Translations under genes and position numbers: made by a program
Shown here: positions 36,601 through 48,600 of the stretch, in pieces
Position numbering within the stretch: position 1 is the first letter of the stretch
How the letters are laid out: each line of letters begins with the position of its first letter
Notes under the pieces: generated by a model
Databases searched by the model: none
What the model was told of the DNA's origin: nothing
Seen by the model: the letters and a program-made list of their open reading frames with translations, nothing else
From: Elmis aenea
Lineage: Eukaryota; Arthropoda; Insecta; Coleoptera; Elmidae
Assembly (NCBI GenBank): GCA_947652605.1
Contig: OX393576.1
Location: 50,754,966 to 50,818,965, forward strand
Reading direction: 5' to 3'
DNA length: 64,000 nt

Positions 36601-39600
36601 TATTGAAAAACAATTAAAGGAACTAGGTGTAGACTGTATTATAGCAGCTTGTCGACCAGCTAAATGTTGTCGAAAGGCAGTACTGAATGAAAGATCTCAA
36701 GAAGCACTTCCATACTCTCCCAGTTTAAAATCAATAGCATTAGATTCTAAAGATATTGATTTTATATGTCAAAATAACAAAACACTCAAAGAAGATAGCA
36801 AAAAAAGAGGTTTAATTAAAATGGATTATTATGCAAAATTAGAATATTGTACTAACCTAATATCTGATAACTTTAATAAACATATATTTCCTTGGGTAAT
36901 TCCAAACTATGAAGTAAGGTTTTTTAATTTTTTTAAAAAGGATGTTCCAACTGAAGAAGATGGCCAATCTAAACTAAGTAATACTAATGGTAATAAACAA
37001 CTGAAGAAGAGTAAAAATATTGTTTCAAAGAAAAACTGTCCATTAACATCACTCTCTGCTGATTCTAAATCCCCAACATCAGCTTTGGTTACTAATAATG
37101 TTGTACAAAGTACTGGGCAATGTACTAAAGAGCAAGAGTCTTGGGAAGACATACGAATAAATTATGCCTCAGAACATTACCAAGATGAAAACAATTTTTC
37201 GTTAGTTGTGCCTTCATATGCTGTAAGAGTACTTAATTTTTTCCACAAAAGATCAAGAAAACCTTTAGATGAAGAGATGGCACACAGTAGTCGAGGTAGA
37301 AGTAAACATAAAAAAGATCAGAGCAAACGACAAAGCTCAATTGATCAAGACAGACCAAGCACCATTTCCAAATCAAAATATTATATTGATCCTGATGAAA
37401 AGCCAGATTTTATGCAAATTCCTGACAGAGCTCAATATTCTGATTACTTACAACCATCTTCAACTTCATACTCATCACATCTTCTTGACAGAGGTGTTTC
37501 ACAAATTTCTGATCGAAAATCGAAAAGAGAATCTAATCGAGCAAAAGGATCAGGTGCAAGTAAAGCACTCTCTAAAAGACCAGTAATGTATAGCAGAGAT
37601 ACTGGAGCTGATCCTATTAAGTTTGGTGATGCACAAAATATCATATTGCCAAAAGCTGTTGATATCCCGTACGAAGCTAGTAAAAGTTCAATACCAGATT
37701 TTAAGTGTAGAAAAAAAATTAAAGCAAAATCTTACGGCGTTAGTCTTAGATCGTTAACATTAAAAGAAGAATGTTCTTGTGTTGCAAGTGATTGCTCTAT
37801 GCCAAAAAAACTTCCCCAAAAAGATACAAGTGAATCAAAAAAATCAAAATGCAGCAAAAGAAGTTTTAAAATGCAAGACCCAAAAAGGTCTCGTTCCATT
37901 CAAAAATCAGCAGGTAATTATATAGTTACAGTATGCTAATTTGGGGTAGTTTAATTAAAAATCCAAGAAAAGTAATTCAAGCACGGTGTTCAAACATCAA
38001 ATTCTTTAGTTTTGCTGGTCACTTTTTTATTTATAACACTATTTCTGTGATTTTTGGCTTAAACTTTAGTTAAAAATAAGATATTAGTTACATTGTCAAT
38101 ATACCTTATTTTTTACATCACCCTGTAACACTATTTTCTACTATACAAAGTATTTTTTCTTTGCATCAATATGTAACTGTGTCATTTCAAGTAGAACACC
38201 CAGTACTAATATGCACGTTTTAGATTCTAAATTCAGTCTTATTATAAAAATGTTTAAGATTTTTTGGACCTAGAATCAACATTTTGCAAAAATTTTAATA
38301 TGAAAAAATCAATTTTTTCTAACATTTTCTTGTATACAGGGTGTTTCTTAAATATTGCAAAAAAAATCGGGAGGTGATTCCTTATCGAAAATGAAGGAGG
38401 GTCTTTCATATAAAATTTTTTCCTTAGACGTCTCCTTTCGAAGTTACACCCCCCTAAAGGGGAGCAGTAAAATTTGGTTTTTATTTTATTTTTTTAAATT
38501 TGGATAAATGTAGGAGAATGATATTTGGTAGATGGTTTATACCTATTAAAAGGTTTCCCATAGTAATATTTTTAATCATCTCCCCCCTTTACAGGGGGCT
38601 CAAAAGTGCGACCCCTGTTGGTTTTTTTATCAAAACTTTTTGGTGGGTTGAAATTTTGCAATTTAAAATATTTTTTGAAAACTTGATTGATTTAGAACTT
38701 TTTTTATTCTTTAACTTTTCTCGTAAAACCTACAGTTTTTGAGTAAAAAATAATATAAGTGAACATGCACTATAAAAATTAATATTCCAATAAAAAAACA
38801 TTCATTTTGGTGGTTACCATGGTTTGTTTATGTTTATATTGGGTAGAATTGACGGGCGTCTTAGCGTTGTCGCCGCGTAAACGACAAAATGATTTACACC
38901 CATCAATTCTACCCAATATAAATATAAACAAACTATGGTAACCAGGTAACCACCAAAATGAATGGTTTTTCATTGGAATATTAAATGGTGTATGCTTACT
39001 TATTTTATTTTTTACTCAAAAACTGTAGGTTTTACGAGAAAAGTTAAAGAAAAAAAAAGTTTCTAAATAAATCAAGCTTTCAATAAAAATATTTTAAATT
39101 GCAAAATTTTAACCCACCAAAAAGTTCTGATAAAAAAACCAACAGGGGTCGCACTTTTCAGCTCCCTGTGAAGGTGGAAGATAATTGAAAATAATACTAT
39201 GAGAAACCTTTTAATAAGTAAAAAACATCTACCAAATATCATTCTCCTACATTTATCCAAACTTGGGAAATAAAATAAAAACCTAACTTTACTGTTCCTC
39301 TTTAGGAGGGTGAAACTCCAAAATGAGACGTCTAAGGAAAAAATTTATATGAAAGACCCCCCTAAATTTTCGATAAGGAATCACCTCCCGAATTTTTTCG
39401 CAATATTTAAGAAACACCCTGTATAATTTTATTATACTAACTTAACATTGATTAAAAATTTCAGGCAAATCAACTGTTTGCCCGTGTAAAGATAAAAAAA
39501 CTTGTATTTGTGGATTGTCACAAAATAATAAGCAAACTACTTTCCTGATGCTATATGATACTTCAAAAAATGTTCCACCTAAAAAATTTTCTGATGATTT

Positions 39601-42600
39601 TAAGCAAATACAAGCAGATCAAGTGGTTAGTAAAGAAAATAATACTCAGGCATATTCAAAATCATTAAACTGTGATAAAGAAACAATTCCTTTCCATTAC
39701 ATAGAACAAAAAGAAGAATACATAATTGATATTGATGGGATAAAATATTATTTTCCAAAATCCAAAGAAAATGGAATTAAAAAAACTTGTAACACAACTT
39801 CAATAAGCGACTCTATAAACCGTAGACAGCGAAAATCACAAAATGTAAAATTTGATCCTACTCAAACTGTTTATGATAAATCAACAACCAACAAAGTAAT
39901 TTTGGATAAGGAATATTCCTTACTGGTTAGTAGAAAAACAATAGAAATAAAAAACTCAAATACCATAAGTTTTGATCCTGTCGTTCAATACAGCACAGAG
40001 ATAAAAAATAATCCACTGGTTAAAAAAACATCTAAAAACAAAGTTGTACAATACAAGAGTGACAATGAAGTAGATAAAATATGCAGGGAAAAAACGACAA
40101 AACAGCAGGAAACTGATGACACACCAAAAAATAAAAAGTCGACTTCTTCTGCAGAAAAACATGCAAGACACAAATCAAAAACTACAAACTTTGATAACAT
40201 AATAGTCAATAATAATAAATCTGTCAACACTCACTCTTATAGTCCTTATAAATCCATAAACTTCACTTCTGAACAGAGTTGGTTTGGTTTATTAGATAAT
40301 GGACATTCTACAAATCAGGATAAAGAACATATCTGTAAGTGTAACTCGAAACTGCCACCAAAACTAAATAAAAAAATGAAACCTAGAAAACAATGTGATA
40401 AACCAACATTCGTTTCTACCCTGCATGTTAGGCAATCAAGTGAAATTGTTGTAAAGGGATGTTTTAAATTTTTAAATTTAAGAACAGCAAAAACAGGTTC
40501 TAAAGGAAGTCAAAGGCCTTCAATTGCTAGAAGTCATTCAGCACCGGATTCTTATTTGCATGGAGAAAATAATAAAGAGTTAGATAAACTTCTGGTTGGA
40601 AGAAGAAAAAAAAAAATTATTGCTCCCACAACCGACTTGAAAAGTATTGTATACTTTAAAAAAAATGATGAAATCGGCAAGAAAATTAAACCAGAAAATA
40701 ATTTTGCAAAGGGTTCTGCTTCACAAACAACACAGGCAGTCCCAGTACCAAAGAGCAGCATGAAAAAACTAGGTGAAATTGCAACAGTACCCAAATATTC
40801 ACCAACTGGTATATATACTCTTGTTTAGTATATCCACACCATACACCATTTATTGTTTTAGCTGCAACATCAAAATTATTAATTCCTTTAAAATTAGAGT
40901 GTAACTTATCACGTAGCGAATCCTTCTTAAATACAATCGAAGAAGAAGGTACAGAAATTATAAAATTTAATTAAAAAAAGAATATATAAAAGACATTTTT
41001 ATTTTAGATGCTTTGATGTCTAAGACTTGCAGTTGTCCAGATTTATCAAATTTCACGTCTTACTCTGAGTTAGAATTACACATGGAAAACTATCCAAAAT
41101 GTTTTTCTACAGATCATAAGAGCACCGATTCGGTTACACTAAAATTAACCAAACACCATGCACAAACCACACCTTTAACCATAAAGACACAAACATTTCA
41201 GTATCCAGAATATCCCAAAAATTTATCTGTTTGCGAACCAAAAAAATCTCAGCTCCTTGATGTAGCTAAATCTTTTCAGATGATTCCACAAGGCAATAAT
41301 GGGTCTAGCACAAAGACTTACTACAATGATTGCTATGATCTTGAAACTCAAACCATTGCAGTTTTGAACGATTTACAACTTTTCAATCAAGCCCAACTTC
41401 ACAATGTTTCAAACAATAATAAATTTAAGCATAATCGTTATAGACTCATAAACAACTTTCAATCAAATTCTCATCTTGCTCAATCAATTTTAAATTCAGA
41501 TACTAATGATTGCTGCGGACAAATTAACAATTTTCAAAATAGCAGATCTTTACAAGAACTTCAAAACTCTTTCTTATACAAAGAAGCTACCAAAAATTCG
41601 CAACACATTAATTGTTTCCCGATATCTGAATCAAATCGTACATCATGTCAAGATTTCTCAAAATCTAGTATAAATACACCAGTCAATTTTCATCATGGTA
41701 CAAATAATTTGTTTAGAGCAAATATTGAGATGCAAGAAAAGTTTAATTCTGAATCTAATCAACCAGTATTACAGGATTTAATAAATTGTCATACAAATCA
41801 ACAATCCAAAGTTGAACCATGTTTTCGAAACATGAACGGTCAACAACATTTTGGATTTGTTTCTAATCAAACTGTCCCTCAAATTTATTATCCTTCGACA
41901 ATAAATCAAGAAAATGTTAACAGTTCTTGTGAAGAAGGTTATCATTTAAATTTATTACAACAATCTGATTTTTTCAATCAAAATAATAGAGATATTCATA
42001 ACAACTATTCAGATGATGAATATAACAATTTTTCACAAAATTCATTTGTAACACAAAACAGACAACCTCAGAATACGAATCAAAGTGGCTTCCATGAATC
42101 AGAAAAATTGAATAGCAATCATCCTATTATAAATTATGCTCACTTGCAATTTAATAACAATAATACACCAACACCACTACCTAAAATTTCTCAGTATCCG
42201 AATGTAAGCTACCAAATTATTAATGAAGTCAATACTCCAACAAAAAGTTGTGAAATTATGACAGAAAAGATAAATGATAATTTATATCATTGTAATATTA
42301 ATCAACAAACTCAAACTAACACAAACACCCAAAACAGTCTTGGCTTTACTTCTGAGCAGATGTTGCCAAACGCAGTTTTCAATCAGCATTTCGATTCAAA
42401 TCAACATGGTAACACAAATCAAGAAAGCTCAGAAGCCACAAAAGAGTCAACAGAGTTCTTGCAAAATTTTATCACAAACCTAAATGTATTGAGCGACTTA
42501 TTTGAAGAAAATCATAAAACATTCCCAATAAAGTCTTCTCAAGAAGGTCCTTTAGCAGCACCATCTGACTTTTTACATGACCTGATTAAGGCGGATGAAA

Positions 42601-45600
42601 ATATTAACCATAATATTTGTACACTAAATGTAAATTCCCAAACAGATTTTGTGCCCTTTTCAAACCAAAATAGAAGTAAAGTTTGCTCTAATCACGGCTT
42701 CACACAACATAATAGAAGAGATCCTCAATTACAAGCATATGTTTGTGAAGCACAAGACAACATTCACTCTTCTGCTTTTTGTATTGATTCTCAAATGATT
42801 GAAGATTTAAATCAACAGCAAAATAATAAAGAAACATCAGTTGTCACACATCAAGAATCATTCCAGTTTTCTGAGTTAAAGAAGCAAAGCAGTTCACCAA
42901 AAATGTGTGAAGAGTTCAAATTATATGATAGTTTCCCCCTAAAACAATGTATACTCTGCTACGGTGATAAAACAGTTTTTGATACTCAAAATGTAATAAT
43001 GCAACCTCTCTTAAACCTCTGTGATGATAAAGATGTTGCAACAAGTTCAACAGCAGCCTCACATACGCAGAGCATGCCAAGTGATGATTCAAACAGATAC
43101 TCTGAAACTGCAAATGAGGAAGCCCAATTCTATGATGTAATCAGGCCAAATCAGTCGTGTTCTGTAGGTGTGCCACTTGTTTCAAATTCTTTGAGCAAAT
43201 TGCTACACTTAAATCTTCAAGAGGTTTCAGCACCATCCCAAGTAGATATAGAATCAGTTAGTAAATCAACTGATACTGAATTTGATACAAGATCTGCTTC
43301 AAATCCAAATTTTCTTAGTTCAGTCTTTGATTCTGGACCAACAACATTTAAATCGGTTTGTTTAGTTTCTTCAGATGAAAATCTACATGCTTCTATTAGA
43401 AGTAAAAGGTGCAACACAGCTACACAAACATATCCAATTTTACTTCACCAGCAGTTACGATCAACTGATGATCATTCATTTGTTTCAAATTTGGAACTTC
43501 AATCTTTTGGAGAAGTGGAAGTTCCAAAAATAAGACGAAAAATGCTCAACCAGGTTCTGTCTACTTATGTACTACATCAAGAAAAAGATGAAACATTCGA
43601 TTATGATCTGCATATCGAAGGGGTACCATGTGAAAATTCAGAATTAGTTAAAGCTGTTTCCAGAAGTATAATGCACTTTCAAAATTTTGAACAACAATCT
43701 TTAATGGATATGAAGCAAATATTCATGTCAAATCCAAATAAAACTGAATCTAACCATTACATAAGACAAAATTTTATCGTGGGTGCTGCTACAACCAATA
43801 ATTTATTGGGTGATAATTACAAGACATCACAATTAAAAGAAAATGAGTCTCATGAATTGTTACTAGATGATGATTTACGCTCAGAAAATTTTCAAACGCA
43901 GCAGTCTGTTACACGAGGCACTCAATCTTTATGTTTTAATACGGAAAAGTTATTATGTATAGATTCTAATGGAACAACTACTCAGTGGCCTAGTGATGAT
44001 GATGATGAAATTGAAATAAAAATGGCTTCAACCGATCTAGTTTTTAAAAGTAAGTAGAAAAATAAGGCATAATAATATAAAAAGTTTAGTACATGAGATT
44101 TTTTGTTATTTTATCATTAATTGCTAAAGAAAATTCAACTTTAAATAGGGATTTTAAATATCCATGAACAAAAACCATTGTTTAAATTTTGTTCATGGCA
44201 TGCTTATTGCAAATCATATTGCTGTTTCCTGCTAGAGGTCTTTCAAGATAAACTGAACCGCGAAATGCGCAAAGAGGGGGGATGGTGGTTAAAATTACCT
44301 TTTTGTGCGATCGTACTAGAAACAGCTGTTTGACGGACGCGTTAGCAGCCATAAAGTACTGCATTACCGGCGTTACCTTTAGCAACGGCCTAAAAAGTAC
44401 TATTCCGGCCGTTACCCTTAGCAACGGCCGAAAAAGTAACTTTTTCACTTTTTCGGCCGCTACCAGGGTACCCGAAGCGGGATACGCCAGTGTTACCTTA
44501 GAGTTTTAGTTTGCCTACCTGAGACGGCAAGGCGCTGATTTGAAAAAATAATTATTTTTAAAGTAGAAAACAATTTTACCGGTATTCAACAAAATAATTT
44601 CAAATTTGATCAAGGCGCATTGTGTCAAGTGAAAAAAAATATTGTTGGAAGTTGAGCACAGAAAGGTGAGTTACTTAATACTATTTATTATTAATCTTTA
44701 TCAGCCTGGAAATTATTTAAATGTGGTCATTTACATTTTATAGTAATTATATTTTTCAAATTTCACGTAAATTGTCTTTTTAATGAGGGACAACACGGGG
44801 AAATCGTAAGGAAAACCGGCTACAGGTAATAAAAAAGTGACGCAAATGTAAGCGTTATGAAAAACTTAAAAATTTATGAGAAATATGGTTAATTCATTAA
44901 TTACATAATCTTATACTGAATGTATAACAGATACATGTAGGTACCGGTACCGTTTTGCAAGTATGAACAATAAACTTGTAAACAACCCGTAGCCCGCATT
45001 CCTTTAAGACTGTCCAATTTGCAACTCCAAAACCTAAGGATTGGGACCCGCCTGCTGTTCCTAAAAATTTTGAAGCAGCGAAATCGTTGGAACTGTCTGC
45101 AATATGTGATTATGTGAGTGGTTTTATTAAATATTAAACAAATGTATAACCCAAATTTTTAAACTGTGCCGTTTGTTTGCTCAATATTTTACATCCAAGT
45201 GAACTTTCTGATGCACATGCATTTATTACATAAAAAAAAACAAGATGAAAATCTTAGACTTAAAGAGCAAGTATTGTTCTATTTATTTAATCAACATTAT
45301 AAGTGGTATTTGATTATGACTATGCTAATTTTTTACTGCCTTCAATTTTACATTTTTAGTTTTACTACATTTTATTATTATAAAAACATGTAGATTTTCT
45401 GTTTGGATGTTTAATCATGCCATAGTGATAATTTAATTACTTAGTTAGTCCAGATTGTATGCAAAAGTCGCACATTTTATTTAAAAATTGGGCAAACAGA
45501 GTTGCATAGAATCATGTTTGTAAAAATTTGTTGTATTGTGTATTTATTGTACGTATTGTATAAATAATTATTATTGTATTGTGTATTTATTGTACGTATT

Positions 45601-48600
45601 GTATAAATAATTATTATTGTATTGTGTATTTATTGTGCGTATTGTATAAATAATAATTATTGTATTGTGTATTGTATTGTGTTTCATTTCTGCAATATAC
45701 GTATGTTATATTATTTATTGTTTTATTGCATTACTATTCTTTAAATTTCACAAACAATTACCATTCACTTTTGTTGCTCAAAGGGTGTATTTATTGTGAG
45801 TCTTAATGTTAATTTTAAAGATTTGGTCATTTTGTAAAAATACCTTAAAAAAACATTAAGACTATTTAATTAACATCTTCGACAACAAAATTAAATAGTA
45901 ATAATTATGAATTTCAAAAACATTAAAAATCAAATCACAGGAGCGTTCAAAATTCGCTCGTTTTAGTACCCCTACCTGACAAGGGATGGCGATGTACGGG
46001 ACCAGTCGTCACTTAGGAACTTCGTGTTCTATAGTAGCTATGTTCTGTGGCCGCTACAGCGTATGAAAAAGTAAATTTGCATTAAAGCTAACAGCATACG
46101 CCGTCATCTGTCAGTGACAGAATGTCACGTAGTTTCTAACCTATATTTTTGAAAAATACTAAAAATGTAAATTGTTTTTAATTCGATCGCACAAAAAATG
46201 TAATATGCACCTCGGCCAAAACGTACTTTTTCGGCCTTGCCAGTTTGCTGGCTTCGACTACGTCTCAGCCAGCAAACCAGACGCGGCCGAAAAAGTTACA
46301 CTTTTTGGCCTTGATACATAAATAACTATTAACGTTATATTATTATGGGTTATAAGTTATAACCCTGTTGAAATAGAGGTATGTGTTTAGGTATACGCTG
46401 TTTACTTTTATTGATACAAGTAAAGTTGGATATGTTAGGGTGACAAATTCCACTCTGTATAATATATTGTGACATTGTCACTTTAAGCATTTTAGGTTGT
46501 AATTTTAATCATTTACAAAATAATGTTGCTCTTTAAAATTATCGTCAATAATATATTTTTTAGATGCATCATGCCGAAATTGTTTTATTAATTCCCACAA
46601 CTGCTTTTTCGTAAAATTTTGATCGAAATTTAGGTTGTGATTTACCAATCATTTTTGCATTTGACTTTTTTCGCAAGAAAATGCTGGTGGCTTGTCCACT
46701 TGCTTCGAATGGTATGGTGCATTGTCCATAACCACCACACATTTACATTGCAATATGTTCAAAGTAGATAGTAGTTAAGTAGTTGTTTAACCATCCATGG
46801 AAAATTTCTGCATTCATCGTTTTATGGTAATCACGATTATTATTTTCAAAATTTAGTAAAAAATTGTACCCCTCCAAAAAGCCTAAATCACTACCCGCAT
46901 GTTAAATAGTAAAACGTTTGCACTCATATTTAATTTTGCCAGGATTACTCTTTATATCAGATTCATGACCTACCCACCGACGAATTTGAAATCCATTTTG
47001 ATCAATTCAAGTTTCGTTCAGGTACACAAATCTGACATTATCACTACATATTCTATACTGCAAAAATGTTGCTTTAGCTGCAACATGTTTTTGTTCACTT
47101 TAAATTTTTCTACCATCCACTTTACCAGAGCCGCAACAAGGGCGTGGCGAAAGAGGCGCCCGCCACGGGCGCAACTAGATTTGGGGCGCGAAATATAAAA
47201 AATGTAAAAAAAAAACAAGTAAATAGCTAAAAAAGTCCGCTATTGTATATTTTATTTTTAAATTTCGGCAATACGTCGCTTAGGACATACAATATCTACA
47301 ACACAGCGGAATTTCGCTACATTTGGTAACACTGGTGAGTCCCAATTCGTTTAAAGTTTGATGGCAAACACAAGATACAGTAAACTCTGTAACAAATCCT
47401 CGAATATTGCTAAAATAATTAACAAAATTTAAGTTTGTTGCATTACTTATACAGGGTGACTTGTGGGAAACGGACGTTTTTTGAATGAACAGAACTCGGT
47501 TGATTTTCAAGTTTTTTTTTGCAAAGTGAAGAATAACATCTGCCATTTGATATAACAAAGTCAAGTATTCCCTTGAACGCATACTGCAAACGCATCCATG
47601 GAAGTTGTTAGAAACACGTTCACTGGCCGAGTAATTTCGCGTTTCGGTGACTTGCCGTGGCCCCCAAGATCACCAGACTATCTTCCTGCGACTTTTTCTT
47701 GTGGGGGCACTTAAAAGAACGTGTTTTTGCCTACAAACCACGACACTAAGGGAGTTGAAAGATGCCATTATAGAAGAGACGCATTTAATTGACGCACAGC
47801 TGCTAGACCGAGTCATGAATGACTTCAGGCAGAAACTTGAAACTTGCATTCAGGAGGGTGGCCGCCACCTGATGGATATAATTTTCCATAACTAAATAAT
47901 CATGGTAAATCAAATAGCATATGTTGTTTTTCAATTTGTAATAAATAAGTTTGCTTTTTCTTGAAAATCAACCGAGTTCTGTTCATTAATTTGTATACTT
48001 GATTAAAAACATACAAAAAAAAAACAACTTTTCGTTCAAGAGGATACTTGACTTTGTTATATCAAATGGCAGATGTCATTCTTCACTTGCAAAAAAAAAC
48101 AAAAAAAGAACTTGAAAATCAACCGAGTTCTGTTCATTTAAAAAACGTCCGTTTCCCACAAGTCACCCTGTATTTTGGGATGCAATTAGGAAAGATAAAT
48201 AATGTAAATTTACTTTTCAACAAAAAAAACTGCGAAAACGATAAAAGCTCTAAAAAATTAAATTCAATAGTACCAAAATGATTTTTTCGATTTGCCTCAC
48301 CATTCGGCGAAAAGTTTTGCCGAAACAATAAATATTGAAACTTACATTCCATAAAAGACACGGCGCAAAATAAAAAATATGCCTGGTGAGAAAGCTACTG
48401 ATGATTCGTTTGCTATGAATGAAAGTGCATTACTAAAAAATAAATGTGTAAAATTTTAGATCTAATACTCATACAACTCATTGATAGTTTTACTGTTTTA
48501 CAAAAGATCTCTAATGACTGCAGTTTTTTAAATGGACCAGCTTTAAAAATTATGCTGCTATATGATCTCAAATGATGCGCAGCTGACCTGGCATTAAAAT

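Larger units (their letters stand above)
44300..46331. mobile_element. Long copy of the TTTTTGTGCGATCG element with cargo
   Basis: The core ends are TTTTTGTGCGATCG (44300-44313) and CGATCGCACAAAAA (46184-46197). The same outer right part as in the short copy at 21088-21444 follows to 46331. The left about 160 bp and right about 250 bp align with the short copy. Between them lie about 1.6 kb absent from it, with exon-like pieces (44788-45979) and a 43-bp tandem repeat. The right arm has an extra hairpin made of CCAGTTTGCTGG-like arms. Confidence 0.6.

Noticed and set aside
38500..39260. Two similar open frames on opposite strands (MDKCRRMIFGR...)
   Set aside because: They are mirror images produced by the foldback arms, not two genes.
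44993..45113. Extra exon of the large uncharacterised gene
   Set aside because: It would enter in phase 2 and leave in phase 0, whereas the gene needs phase 1 on both sides here, so it cannot be a cassette exon of that gene by itself.
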